Shown here: piece by piece, positions 8,036 through 16,846 of the stretch
Position numbering within the stretch: the first letter of the stretch is position 1
Layout: every line of letters starts with the position of its first letter
Source: Phycisphaerae bacterium
Lineage (GTDB): Bacteria; Planctomycetota; Phycisphaerae; UBA1845; PWPN01
Direction: 5' to 3'
Length of the DNA stretch: 64,000 nucleotides
Assembly (NCBI GenBank): GCA_018003015.1
Contig: JAGNEZ010000006.1
Span: forward strand, 112,590 to 176,589
Program-made: the position numbers and the translations under genes
Notes under the pieces: generated by a model
What the model saw: only the letters and a program-made list of their open reading frames with translations
The model's database searches: none
What the model was told of the DNA's origin: nothing

Positions 8036-11000
8036 CTACTCGTCACAGTTCGGGTCCGCCGCCATCGCCGGACCGCTCCAGCAGTTGGTGAACGCGATGA
8101 GGTCCGCGGCGTCGATCTTCTCGTCGCCGTTGCGGTCGAAGCACTCGCAGCCGGCGGGGATGCCGGTGGTGGTGCCGGTGTAGCACTTCTGGAACTCGCC
8201 GAAGTCCACCTGGTCGACGTCGTTGTCCACGTCACGATCGGCGAAGACCGCTCCGCAATCCTTGGCTCCCTTGAGCAGAACACGCATCGTGATGGGCTGG
8301 CCCAGCGCGATCAGCGGGTTCGGCAACTCCTGAGCGGTCGGCATCTTCCCTGAGGTCAGGCGGAGCCATCGCTTCTGCTGAGCATCGACGAACTGGAATG
8401 AGATCTTCAGCGACTTCGTTCCGGCTCCGTCGGCCTGCTCCTCGGACACTTCCGCCACGTTCGGCGGGGTGATCAGGTTGGCGGCGGTTGTGCCTGAGTA
8501 GGTCGGCTGGGCAAAGATGACCTTCGCGGCGGGTGCGTAGCTCTCAAAGTCGGTGAGCAACGTTGTGCCGCTGTAGATGTTGTCGATGTAGACCGTGTAT
8601 CGACCGGTGTTTGGCGTGGTCGTGTCAATGGCAAAGGCCAGGTGCTCGAGCACACCCCAACTGCCGTCGAGAATGCCGTTGCCGGCGTTGAAGCTCAGAA
8701 CCTTGTCCACGCCCGGCGTGAAGGTCACGGTCTGCCAGTCTGGATCGACCGGCACCTGCTTGCCTTGCGGGGCACCTCCGACAGTCGTGGTCGGACCGAG
8801 CCACTCGATGTTTCCGGTCATCCCGCCATCAGCGCCCACCGGTCCCGTGCCGCCGGTCTCGCGGATGCCGACGGACATGAGCAATCCGGTGTTCTTGCCC
8901 AGGCCGACCACTGGTCCGACCTTGCCCTTGCACCCTTCCATGTCCTGGGCGGGGTCGCAGATGCTGAGCGTCTGAGTCGCAACCAGCGTCTTGCCCTTGA
9001 CCAGCGGTGCCACCGCGACGTTGGCGGTCGCGGCGGAAGGCACGACCTCGCCCAACTTGGTCCAATTGTCACCGCCGTCCCAAGTGTACACCGTCACCAT
9101 CGTGGCCGGCGGGCTGGTGCTGACGCCGCTGACGGTTACGGTGGTCTCGCCGGCCTCGAGCGGCCCGGTATTGATGGTGACTGCCCCAACGCGCTGGCAG
9201 ACGCAAGGCGGTTCGCCTTCACCCAGGGTGATGTCGTCCACCCACATCGCCGGGTAACCGGCGGCACTGGTGCCCGATGCCCCGGTTGTCACATAGTTGG
9301 CGACATTGGTCGAGAAGACGATCAACAGGCTGTCGCCGGCGTTGGCTGAGAAGGAGCCGGTGTAGGCCAGCTTCATGGCTCCATCGATGCCGACGCCATC
9401 CTGGTTCTCGGTCAGAGGAGTGTAATCACCGATGACGCCACCTGTATCAGTCGTGACGCCGGCCAGGGAAGCCGGATGCACGCGGTGCTGCCCGTTGACC
9501 AGAACGCCGACCTGGTAGGTCGACATCCAGGCCAGATTGGCCCCCGTTCCACTCTCGTCCGCCAGCATGCTGACCTTGATGTGATAGACGCCCGTGGCGG
9601 GGATGACCTGCTCGTAAATGGCGTACATGCCGTTCTGATAGCCGTTGTCCGAGATCTTCATGGCCTTGGAGCCGAACAGCCCCCCGGAGGCCGCGATCGT
9701 GGCCGCATAACCCCCGTCGCCGACGTCGTACCACGTGCGGTACGTGCCTGTCGGGAAGGGGTTATCTGCATCAATGACCCCGTCCTCGAAATCCTCGATG
9801 ACCCAGGAGGCCATGACCCGCCGGCCGGTGGCAGGCATGCAGCCTTCGATGCGGATCACCTGCGTGGCCTTGATCGTTTGGGTGAGGACCAGCCCGGTCA
9901 CGTTCACGAGCACGGTGCTGTTGCCGCCCGGGGCGTTGTTCGTCCCGATCAGGGTGTCGGTCGTTCCGTCGTTGGCGTAGACCTTCACCGCGGTCGCGTT
10001 CGCGGACACGCCGGCCACACGGACCTGGGTGCGTCCGGCATCCACCAGGCCCACAACGGTGACGGCCGGGATCTGCTCGCACGAACCGACCACCGGACCA
10101 TCCGCGGGGGCGCAGCCATTCAACGTGCGGAACCTCTGGGTCGCGGTGATCTTGGTGTTAGCCACCAAGGCAGTGACGGCTACGATCACCGTGGCGTTGC
10201 CGCCTGGAGCATTGTTCGTCCCGATCGCCGTTCCGTTGGAGTACACCGTGACCGCAGTGGCGCTTGGGCTCACGCCGGAAACGGTTACTGTTGTGTCGCC
10301 GGCCAGAACCACGCTGCCGACGGCAACCGCAGGAACCTGGGCACAGTCGTTGACCACCGGACCGGTCGCGGGCAGGCAGCTCTCCGTATCCAAGGCCGGC
10401 TCGCCCACCACCTTGTTCTGTGTCGCGGTGATCGTCTGTCCGCTGATCAGAGCAGTGACCGGTACGGTAACCGTCGTGGCCCCACCCGGGCTGGTGTTCT
10501 GGCCAATCTTGGCTCCGTTGGCATAGACGCTGACCTTGGTCGCCTCGGGATCGACGCCGGTCACCGTAACGCTGGTGTCGCCGGCGATCAGTGCTCCCTG
10601 GAAAACGCCGACATCAGGGACGTCCGTGCAGCCATGTCCCTTGAAAATGAACTTGACGGCGTCGCACATGACACGGGCGCCCGTGCCGCCGGTCTGGGTC
10701 TTCTTGACCGTGAGCGTGTAGGGCTGGCCCGCGGTCATGGTGAACTGCGTGGTCGTGTCAATGGTGAGCTGATTCCATTGATCGTATAGACCGCCGTCCT
10801 GATTCTGGTTCAGCACCCATGTGTTGGTGGTCTTGCTGCCCGGATTCGAGGGGTCATCGAACTCGAGGATGTGGTCGACCAAGGTGTTGTTGTTGGTCGA
10901 CCTGCCCCAGGTCACGTACACCTCGTAGGGGCCGGTGGCCTGGGGCGTGAAGGTGAACGTCCCGTAGTTGCTGGCCGTGCCGGTATCGTAGGTGAAGAAT

Positions 11001-11224
11001 CGGCCCTGGATGCCGACCGTAAGGCCGGCCGCCTTGCTGTGAGCTGACGTGCCGTACCAGCCGGTTCCGGTCTCGGCGTAGCAGCAGTCCCGGTGTTGGC
11101 CGTGGATCGTGCCCGTCGCATCCGTTCCACCTTCGATGATGTATTCCGTATCCAGCAGTGCCATCGCGTTGACCGCCGTGGCGAGCACGATGAGGATGGC
11201 CCCCCAAGTGTACTTCGTGGTCAT
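8036..11224 (-). CDS. Large secreted protein: golvesin-like domain, Ig-like repeats, dockerin
   Basis: The protein has 1062 residues, starting at ATG 11224 with AAGGAG eleven bases upstream. The signal peptide (about 1-22, ending NAMA) is followed by a golvesin/xanthan-lyase C-terminal-like beta domain (about 25-185) containing WGRSTNNN and a closing VMCDAVKFIF strand. Then come at least three Ig-like repeats of about 60-65 residues sharing xPGGxxTVxVxVTxLxxxxxIxATQ, a carbohydrate-binding-like jelly-roll region with a WVDDITLGEG strand, another Ig-like unit, a second jelly-roll, and a C-terminal dockerin-like pair (DRDVDNDVDQVDFGEFQKC and a DRNGDEKIDAADLIAF loop). No catalytic motif is evident. 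It is probably an exported structural or glycan-binding scaffold. An intrinsic terminator follows; no promoter was identified between 11225 and 11519, where only an imperfect hairpin (11465-11498) is visible. Confidence 0.8.
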   Translation of the reverse strand: MTTKYTWGAILIVLATAVNAMALLDTEYIIEGGTDATGTIHGQHRDCCYAETGTGWYGTSAHSKAAGLTVGIQGRFFTYDTGTASNYGTFTFTPQATGPYEVYVTWGRSTNNNTLVDHILEFDDPSNPGSKTTNTWVLNQNQDGGLYDQWNQLTIDTTTQFTMTAGQPYTLTVKKTQTGGTGARVMCDAVKFIFKGHGCTDVPDVGVFQGALIAGDTSVTVTGVDPEATKVSVYANGAKIGQNTSPGGATTVTVPVTALISGQTITATQNKVVGEPALDTESCLPATGPVVNDCAQVPAVAVGSVVLAGDTTVTVSGVSPSATAVTVYSNGTAIGTNNAPGGNATVIVAVTALVANTKITATQRFRTLNGCAPADGPVVGSCEQIPAVTVVGLVDAGRTQVRVAGVSANATAVKVYANDGTTDTLIGTNNAPGGNSTVLVNVTGLVLTQTIKATQVIRIEGCMPATGRRVMASWVIEDFEDGVIDADNPFPTGTYRTWYDVGDGGYAATIAASGGLFGSKAMKISDNGYQNGMYAIYEQVIPATGVYHIKVSMLADESGTGANLAWMSTYQVGVLVNGQHRVHPASLAGVTTDTGGVIGDYTPLTENQDGVGIDGAMKLAYTGSFSANAGDSLLIVFSTNVANYVTTGASGTSAAGYPAMWVDDITLGEGEPPCVCQRVGAVTINTGPLEAGETTVTVSGVSTSPPATMVTVYTWDGGDNWTKLGEVVPSAATANVAVAPLVKGKTLVATQTLSICDPAQDMEGCKGKVGPVVGLGKNTGLLMSVGIRETGGTGPVGADGGMTGNIEWLGPTTTVGGAPQGKQVPVDPDWQTVTFTPGVDKVLSFNAGNGILDGSWGVLEHLAFAIDTTTPNTGRYTVYIDNIYSGTTLLTDFESYAPAAKVIFAQPTYSGTTAANLITPPNVAEVSEEQADGAGTKSLKISFQFVDAQQKRWLRLTSGKMPTAQELPNPLIALGQPITMRVLLKGAKDCGAVFADRDVDNDVDQVDFGEFQKCYTGTTTGIPAGCECFDRNGDEKIDAADLIAFTNCWSGPAMAADPNCDE

Positions 11225-11519
11225 GGCTTTCCAACTCCTTCGTTGGTTAGAAGAAACAGTGTTCAAGGATCTCCCGGCGACGCAGAGTTCGCCGGACGGA
11301 TTCACGCTATTCCGGTGGATGCACACTTCCTGGTATCGACCCTGCCCCCCGCACTCTTCACTTGTCTTCGCCCGTACGTCGCGTCTGTAGGGTGGAACCG
11401 CTGCGCGAAATGCGCGACCGATAACCGCCTCCTCCGATGCCCTTGGTATTGTCCGAGGCCAGATCGCCGTCGGGCCGCTCACCCCGGCCAAGACGGCGTG
11501 TTCTCATGAGGCGGCGCTG

Positions 11520-12425
11520 CTACTTCTCGCTGAGCAAGAGGTTCTCGTATTTCCTCCAGTACTCAGGGTTGACTCCCTCCGCGTGGTTGTCGAGGAACAC
11601 GACCGCGGTCTTGCCCTGATACTCGGTGGAGGATCCCTTCTTGTATCCACTTCCGAGATGGAACGGCGATTTCGAGAGGCTCTTCCCGGTGTTCGCGGCG
11701 TAGTCGTCACTGATCCGCCAGCTGCCCTCCGGCAGTCCGGCCCGCAGTTCGCCTCCTGGATCATTGGCAAAAGGCTTGCAGAAGGCGTCCGCAAGAGCGT
11801 ACTTGCGGTACGGCTTCCGGATGGTGGACACGCGTTTCGGGCGATACAGGGCGGCTTTCTGGGGAGTTGTTCCGTAGGTGCTCTCCCAGTTGGCCTGGTT
11901 CAGGATGCCGCCGTGCGTGAATCCGAAGAAATACGAGTTGAAGGGGTTGGCGAGCTCGTCGATATCCGGATTCGAGTTCCCAAACGTGTTGATGACGTAG
12001 TGCGTCGGCGTGATGTTGTTCTGCTTGAATACACCATCAGGCACGGGATAGGAGGGGCAGGTGGCCAACTGATCAGCGATCGAATTCGTGGAAGTGCCGC
12101 GCTGGGCGAAGTACTTGCGCAGCAGGTTCGGCAGGTAGTGATCCTGCACGAACTGATTGTTTGTCCATGCCGGGGTATGAGTCAGCAAAGCGGGGTGCTG
12201 GGGCCCGGGAAGCGTATCCTTGTACTCCATGGAGTACATGGAGATGGCCTTCCCGAACTCCTTCAGGTGCGTCTGACACACCACGAATTGCGACTGCCCG
12301 CGGGCTCGGGTCAACGAGGGCAACAGGATCGAGATGAGCAGGGCGATGATCGCCACCACAACCAGGACTTCAATGAGAGTGAATCCATGCCGCCGGTCCG
12401 CAGTTGACCTGCCCAATCGTGCCAT
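11520..12425 (-). CDS. Type IV pilin-like/pseudopilin protein (prepilin N-methylation motif)
   Basis: The protein has 301 residues. The chosen start (12425) leaves nine bases after GGAG; an ATG two codons upstream is too close. A short basic leader ends at the prepilin peptidase site, RRHGFTLIEVLVVVAIIALL, followed by a roughly 20-residue hydrophobic helix. The globular part contains paired cysteines (VVCQTHLKEFG and TCPSYP) and ends in VVFLDNHAEGVNPEYW, which resembles the C-terminal motif of the expanded planctomycete and verrucomicrobial pseudopilin families. Such proteins are cleaved by PilD-type peptidase and exported; many are secreted-protein-like rather than true pilus subunits. It has its own promoter (12594-12566), so it is probably expressed separately from the M20 gene upstream. 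Confidence 0.8.
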   Translation of the reverse strand: MARLGRSTADRRHGFTLIEVLVVVAIIALLISILLPSLTRARGQSQFVVCQTHLKEFGKAISMYSMEYKDTLPGPQHPALLTHTPAWTNNQFVQDHYLPNLLRKYFAQRGTSTNSIADQLATCPSYPVPDGVFKQNNITPTHYVINTFGNSNPDIDELANPFNSYFFGFTHGGILNQANWESTYGTTPQKAALYRPKRVSTIRKPYRKYALADAFCKPFANDPGGELRAGLPEGSWRISDDYAANTGKSLSKSPFHLGSGYKKGSSTEYQGKTAVVFLDNHAEGVNPEYWRKYENLLLSEK

Positions 12426-12509
12426 GATCATCTTCTCCGCCGCTGACGACGATCGCCAGCTTCTTGTCCCAAACCTAAGCCTCACAGTCAATATGGAGAA
12501 TACATTACC

Positions 12510-12541
12510 CGGGATCTGGTCGGCAACTCGGTCAGATCCCG
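12510..12541. repeat. Inverted repeat in the pilin-like gene leader
   Basis: A perfect 9-bp stem (12510-12518 with 12533-12541) with a 14-base loop sits between the promoter and the start codon at 12425. It may be an operator or an mRNA hairpin. Confidence 0.45.
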
Positions 12542-12565
12542 AGCTTGGGTATTCCGGTATTATAT

Positions 12566-12594
12566 ATTATATCGGGTCGCACAAGTGCCCGCAA
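12566..12594 (-). promoter_or_regulatory. Promoter of the pilin-like gene
   Basis: Minus-strand TTGCGG (12594-12589) and a perfect TATAAT (12571-12566) are separated by 17 bases, within an AT-rich patch that stands out from the GC-rich surroundings. Confidence 0.7.
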
Positions 12595-12620
12595 GACGAA
12601 AATCGGCGTTTCTGAGGTAC

Positions 12621-13814
12621 TTATGTGGCGAGAAAGCGTCTGGCAAGCTCGCAGAACATCTGCATTCCGCGGGCGGTCGCCTCATCGTTGAAATCGAACT
12701 GTGGGTTGTGCAACGGCGGACAACTTTCTTGTCCGCAAGGTCTTACGCCGAGGCGGAACATGGCCGCCGGGGCATGTTCTCCATAATAGCAAAAATCCTC
12801 GACGCCCAGACTGGGCGGCTCGTCGCCGAAAAACCACTCGGCCCCCAGAACCTCCCGAGCAGTCCTCTCGATCAGATCGCACATCCGCTCGTGGTTGATC
12901 GTCGGGGGGCAGCCGGCCTCGAGTCGAACCTCGGCCGTGGCGCCCAGTGCGACGGCCATACTCTCCGCGATCTCGCGAACCCGCCTCTGGACGTGCTCGC
13001 CGACCTCCGGTCGCAAAAAGCGGATCGTGCCTTTCATTTGGGACTCTGAAGGGATGACATTGCTGGCGATGCCCCCTGAGAGGGCACCTATCGTCACCAC
13101 GGCCGCGTCGATCGGAGCAACGTTGCGGGCGACAATTGTCTGTAGAGCCGTGACGATGTGGGCGGCCGCCAGAATGGGGTCGACTCCTCGCTGCGGATAG
13201 GCTCCGTGACTGCCCTGACCGTGCACCGTGATGTAGAACGAACAGCTGGCGGCCATGGCCGGGCCGCGACGAAGGGAGATCATGCCGACCGGTTGATTGG
13301 GCCAGGCATGCAGGGCGAAGATGCCATCGACCCTCGGGTTGGTCATGACTCCTTTGGCGCACAGGCCTTCGGCCCCGCCGACGTCCTCCTCACCCGGTTG
13401 AAAGATGAACTTGACTTTGCCGGGTAGCTGGTCCGCCACGCGTGACAGAACCATGGCCGTGCCGACCAGGATGGCAGTATGAGCGTCATGTCCGCAGGCG
13501 TGCATCACGCCCGGGACGGTCGAGCGGTAGGGCACTTTGGCGGGATCGGTTTCCTCGACAACGGGAAGGGCATCCATGTCCGCCCGTATTGCCACGCATC
13601 GTCCCGGCCGATCCGCGTTCAGGATTGCCACAACATCGGTGCCCAGGAGCGGGGGCAGCAACTTCACGTTGGGCAGGGCGGAGAGCCATTCTCGGACCTT
13701 CGTACCGGTGCGATGTTCGGCAAAGGCCAGCTCGGGGTGCGCGTGAAGGTCGTGGCGAAGAGCGACAATAGCAGGCACGATATCGGCGATGTGTCTGTTG
13801 AATAAGTCGTTCAT
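12621..13814 (-). CDS. M20-family amidohydrolase/carboxypeptidase
   Basis: The protein has 397 residues, the normal length for bacterial M20D amidohydrolases (hippurate or IAA-amino-acid hydrolase type). Visible family motifs are RHDLHAHPELAFAEHRT near the N-terminus, the metal-binding GVMHACGHDAHTAILVG, the catalytic FIFQPGEEDVGGAEG, and a late DFCYYGEHAPAAMFRLG segment with a terminal PPLHNPQFDFND. These supply the His, Asp, Glu and His ligands of the two-metal site. The dimerisation domain lies in the middle. The enzyme would hydrolyse N-acyl amino acids or similar amides in the cytoplasm; the substrate cannot be told. It starts 7 bases after the stop of the upstream acidic protein gene, so the two are probably cotranscribed. 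Confidence 0.9.
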   Translation of the reverse strand: MNDLFNRHIADIVPAIVALRHDLHAHPELAFAEHRTGTKVREWLSALPNVKLLPPLLGTDVVAILNADRPGRCVAIRADMDALPVVEETDPAKVPYRSTVPGVMHACGHDAHTAILVGTAMVLSRVADQLPGKVKFIFQPGEEDVGGAEGLCAKGVMTNPRVDGIFALHAWPNQPVGMISLRRGPAMAASCSFYITVHGQGSHGAYPQRGVDPILAAAHIVTALQTIVARNVAPIDAAVVTIGALSGGIASNVIPSESQMKGTIRFLRPEVGEHVQRRVREIAESMAVALGATAEVRLEAGCPPTINHERMCDLIERTAREVLGAEWFFGDEPPSLGVEDFCYYGEHAPAAMFRLGVRPCGQESCPPLHNPQFDFNDEATARGMQMFCELARRFLAT

Positions 13815-13821
13815 GGGGCAA

Positions 13822-14715
13822 CTATTCTAGCATCGATCGGATCCTGGGGGCCAGGATCCAGCAGGCCGAGGCGACCATCATCGTGGCGATGGCCGCGTAC
13901 CCTATGAGGTTCTTGAGGCCGGGGCTGAGCCTGGCGAACGGCTTGTCGAGGACGACGAGCACCAGCACAGGGCCGGCCAGGGCGGTGCGGGCGACCGACG
14001 CCAGGGCCCGGAACCGTCCTGTGCCCTGGGGCGGGGAGCTGACGGTGCCCCCATTTGTCCGCTCACCTTCGGCGGCGGGAGCAGCTGTGCCCGACGACGA
14101 GGCTTCGGCATTGGTCGCCACCGGTCCGTCGGATGGAATCGCGGCCTCCTTGGCTGCCTCTTCGGGGCTGTGGGCCCATTGGTCTTCAAGTTGGGCGACC
14201 TCATCCGCCCAAGGATTGGCGGCAGGGGTTTCCCCCCCATGCCGGGACGCAGGACCTGCGTCGGGCTGCTCCGCCGGGGTAGGTCCTGGCGGCGACTCGG
14301 CTGGACCCGTCGAAGTCCGATCAGCGAGCGACGGCGGCTGGGTGCAGAGTACGGATACCTCGGCCGCCGGTTCCGCCGTAGCTGCGTCGGCGGGGACTTC
14401 GGCTGATGGCTCGGACGCTGCCGGAGTCGCAGCCTGGGGGATTGCGTCGCCTTCCTGCGCGGTGCGGGTATTGGCCGTGTTCGCCTCGCCGGCGTCCGCT
14501 GATGCCTCGACCGCCTCGGCGAGCATCGAAACCTCATCGAGCAAGGCATCAATGGTCTGATCGGGGGCCTCGATTGCGATCACACCGGTGCCCTCGGCCG
14601 TCTGTATCATCGTTCCACCAGCTTCTGCTGAGGTGGCTTCGGGCCTAGGTGCGTCGAGGAGGGTGGCGGATTCTGACATACAGCCTGCATCGACCAGCTG
14701 CGAGGCGGACTTCAT
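13822..14715 (-). CDS. Acidic, low-complexity protein with C-terminal membrane anchor
   Basis: The protein has about 297 residues from ATG 14715, chosen because GGAGG lies 11 bases upstream; GTG 14763 and ATG 14679 are alternatives. Most of the chain is Ala, Glu, Pro, Ser and Thr with no fold signature. Only the last 60 residues look ordered: a hydrophobic stretch (LAGPVLVLVVLDKPF), an amphipathic linker and a transmembrane helix (NLIGYAAIATMMVASACWIL) just before the C-terminus. This suggests a tail-anchored protein with a long disordered cytoplasmic part. Function unknown. It is divergent from rsmE, with the two 5' ends about 35 bases apart or overlapping depending on start choice, and followed closely by the M20 gene. 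Confidence 0.55.
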   Translation of the reverse strand: MKSASQLVDAGCMSESATLLDAPRPEATSAEAGGTMIQTAEGTGVIAIEAPDQTIDALLDEVSMLAEAVEASADAGEANTANTRTAQEGDAIPQAATPAASEPSAEVPADAATAEPAAEVSVLCTQPPSLADRTSTGPAESPPGPTPAEQPDAGPASRHGGETPAANPWADEVAQLEDQWAHSPEEAAKEAAIPSDGPVATNAEASSSGTAAPAAEGERTNGGTVSSPPQGTGRFRALASVARTALAGPVLVLVVLDKPFARLSPGLKNLIGYAAIATMMVASACWILAPRIRSMLE

Positions 14716-14750
14716 TGCCCGGTTCGCCTCCAGATCCGATAATACTGAGC

Positions 14751-15509
14751 GTGGGTACGCCACGTTTCTTCATCGAGGCTCTGGTCGCCGGGCGGGTCGT
14801 TCTCTCCCCGGAGGAGTCCCAGCACGTTCTCCGTGTCCGTCGGTTATCGGCCGGCGATCAGGTCGTTCTCTTCGACGGTCAGGGGCAAGAGTCGCAGGGG
14901 CGGATCATGGCTGCATCGCGTCAGGAGGTCGTGATCGATGCGGGCGTTATCTCGTTTAGAGATCGTCTACGGCCGCAACTGGTAGTGGGCTTTGCCCCGC
15001 CCAAGGAACCGCGGCAAGACGTCCTGGTTGAGAAATGCACCGAACTCGGCGTGGCTGAACTGGTCCCCCTGCTCTGTGAGCGAGCGGTGGCAGGCGTCTC
15101 CGGGCATCGGCTGGAGAAGTGGCGGCGAAAGGCCGTCGAGGCGGCGAAGCAATCCGGCCAGTGCTGGTTGCCGCGGCTGCACGCGCCGCGAACACTGGCC
15201 CAAGTCCTGGCCGACCGGGCTTCGTACGGACTTGTCCTGGTCGGACTCAGCCCCGGCGACGGCGTGATTCCGGAACCGATTGTGGGCTTGCTCGATGCTC
15301 TGGCCGGGGCCGGCCGAGTGCTTGCCCTGGTGGGCCCGGAAGGCGGCTGGGAGCCCGGTGAAGTGAGCAGCCTGTTGGCCGCGGGCGTCACCCCTGTCTC
15401 CCTCGGTCCCAATACCCTGCGCATCGAAACCGCGGCGGTCGCCATGGCGGTCGTGGTTCACGCCCTCGCTCAACGTCGCGGGATGCACTACGGCGAGACG
15501 GGATCCTGA
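14751..15509 (+). CDS. rsmE: 16S rRNA (uracil-1498-N3)-methyltransferase
   Basis: The protein has 252 residues from GTG 14751, where the usual N-terminal PRFFIEAL beta strand begins; the longer in-frame extension does not resemble the family. The N-terminal PUA-like domain carries LSPEESQHVLRVRRLSAGDQ, followed by the SPOUT methyltransferase domain with RQDVLVEKCTELGVAELVPL and the knot motifs LVGPEGGWEPGEV and LGPNTLRIETAAVAM. These match RsmE, which methylates U1498 in helix 44 of the small ribosomal subunit using S-adenosylmethionine. No clear ribosome-binding site precedes the start. Confidence 0.92.
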   Translation: MGTPRFFIEALVAGRVVLSPEESQHVLRVRRLSAGDQVVLFDGQGQESQGRIMAASRQEVVIDAGVISFRDRLRPQLVVGFAPPKEPRQDVLVEKCTELGVAELVPLLCERAVAGVSGHRLEKWRRKAVEAAKQSGQCWLPRLHAPRTLAQVLADRASYGLVLVGLSPGDGVIPEPIVGLLDALAGAGRVLALVGPEGGWEPGEVSSLLAAGVTPVSLGPNTLRIETAAVAMAVVVHALAQRRGMHYGETGS

Positions 15510-15640
15510 GAAGTGGCGGCGTCCGCGGGTTCGAGGGTCTGCTTCGATCGTGGTGGGTGGTCCCTGCGAGTGGACCGAGGTATACTGCAAGGCCATGGCG
15601 GGTGTGCCGCCTCAGCGAATGCCTGTTTCTGGAGTCCCCC

Positions 15641-16789
15641 ATGTCCTCGAGCGCACTCGTCGGTCTCCTTCTCGGAACGATGACCTTCGGTGCAACCCCC
15701 GCCACGCGGCCGGCCTCGGAGGCCGACCTGAAGCGGAACGGCGCCTTCGCCTTTCCCCAGCAGCAGGCGACGGTCCTTTGTGACAACGCCGATCTTCGCC
15801 TTTCGGTTTGGAGTGATGCTAAATACCTCTATGTTCAGGCGATCCTCTGGAAGGACGGCGATGATGCCCTGGGTGAGACCCGCGACGGCCGCAAGATCGG
15901 CGACCGTGCCTCACTGTCGCTTGACCTCGACGGCAACGGCAAGGTCACCGGTAAGATCGATCGGGATTACGCCCTCAACCCCTGGCCCACGCGGCAGGGC
16001 TTGTACTACTCTATCCTGCTCGATGCCAGGTCATCGACGCATCTCATGAGCGACTCCAAGGGCCGGGGTTCGATCCGCTACCTCGAAGTTGCCAAGAATC
16101 GCCGCGTGCGGGTTGACAGCATCGTCCTCCCCTTGTCCGAGATGGACAAGAAAGTGGGTGACGAGGCTCGGTTCGCGTACTCGGCTTCCTCAACCAGCCC
16201 CGAGTTGACGCATTCCTCGCTCAAGAAAACCAAGCCCCTCTCGCCCTCCTTGCCAAAGGCGAATTACCACAGGGTGATCCTCGAGGACCGTCCCGCGACA
16301 CTGGACCCCAAACAGGTGCCTGAGGGCCGCGAGGATCAGGTGCCAACGGCCACCGCGCCCTCCAAGCGGCCGCCCAAGCTCAACTCCATCCCGCCGGAGA
16401 TCGCGGCCAAGGACTGGCTCAACACCGACAAACCCCCGACGTTGGCCGGCCTTCGTGGGAAGGTGGTGGTGATCGATTTCTGGGCCACCTGGTGCGGTCC
16501 GTGTATTGCCGGCATCCCCCACCTCAATGAACTGCACGAGAAACACGCTTCCAGCGGGCTGTGTATCCTGGGCATGACCGATCAAAGTCGCCGCGGCATC
16601 GAGAACTTCATGAAAAACAGGCCCGTGAAGTACGTCATCGGAACGGGCAGCGAGATGGCTTCCGAATACGGCGTCTCGGGCATTCCGCACGCGTTCATCG
16701 TAGGACGCCTCGGCAAGCTGGTGTGGGAAGGCAATCCGACGGATCCGGACTTTGAAAAGCAGATCTTGAAGGCGCTGGAGGCACGGTAG
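15641..16789 (+). CDS. CBM9-like domain fused to TlpA-type thioredoxin
   Basis: The protein has 382 residues from ATG 15641 with GGAG seven bases upstream. A weak signal peptide (MSSSALVGLLLGTMTFGATP) is followed by a CBM9/DOMON-like beta sandwich (about 30-205) with ADLRLSVWSDAKYLYVQAI and LSLDLDGNGKV. A Pro/Lys linker leads to a TlpA/ResA-like thioredoxin domain (about 265-382) with the redox motif DFWATWCGPCIAGIPHL and the cis-proline SGIPHAF. Such domains catalyse disulfide exchange outside the cytoplasm. The fusion suggests a redox enzyme tethered to a glycan or heme-binding module; that link is inference. It converges on the histidine kinase gene, leaving 57 bases between them. Confidence 0.8.
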   Translation: MSSSALVGLLLGTMTFGATPATRPASEADLKRNGAFAFPQQQATVLCDNADLRLSVWSDAKYLYVQAILWKDGDDALGETRDGRKIGDRASLSLDLDGNGKVTGKIDRDYALNPWPTRQGLYYSILLDARSSTHLMSDSKGRGSIRYLEVAKNRRVRVDSIVLPLSEMDKKVGDEARFAYSASSTSPELTHSSLKKTKPLSPSLPKANYHRVILEDRPATLDPKQVPEGREDQVPTATAPSKRPPKLNSIPPEIAAKDWLNTDKPPTLAGLRGKVVVIDFWATWCGPCIAGIPHLNELHEKHASSGLCILGMTDQSRRGIENFMKNRPVKYVIGTGSEMASEYGVSGIPHAFIVGRLGKLVWEGNPTDPDFEKQILKALEAR

Positions 16790-16846
16790 CCGGCGGTGGT
16801 TCCGGTCAACGCGATCAAATCGCGGGCACCCGCCGCGGTAAGGCGT

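Noticed and set aside
14649..14750. N-terminal extension of RsmE
   Set aside because: The 34 extra residues have no resemblance to the PUA-like start of the family and overlap the divergent gene.
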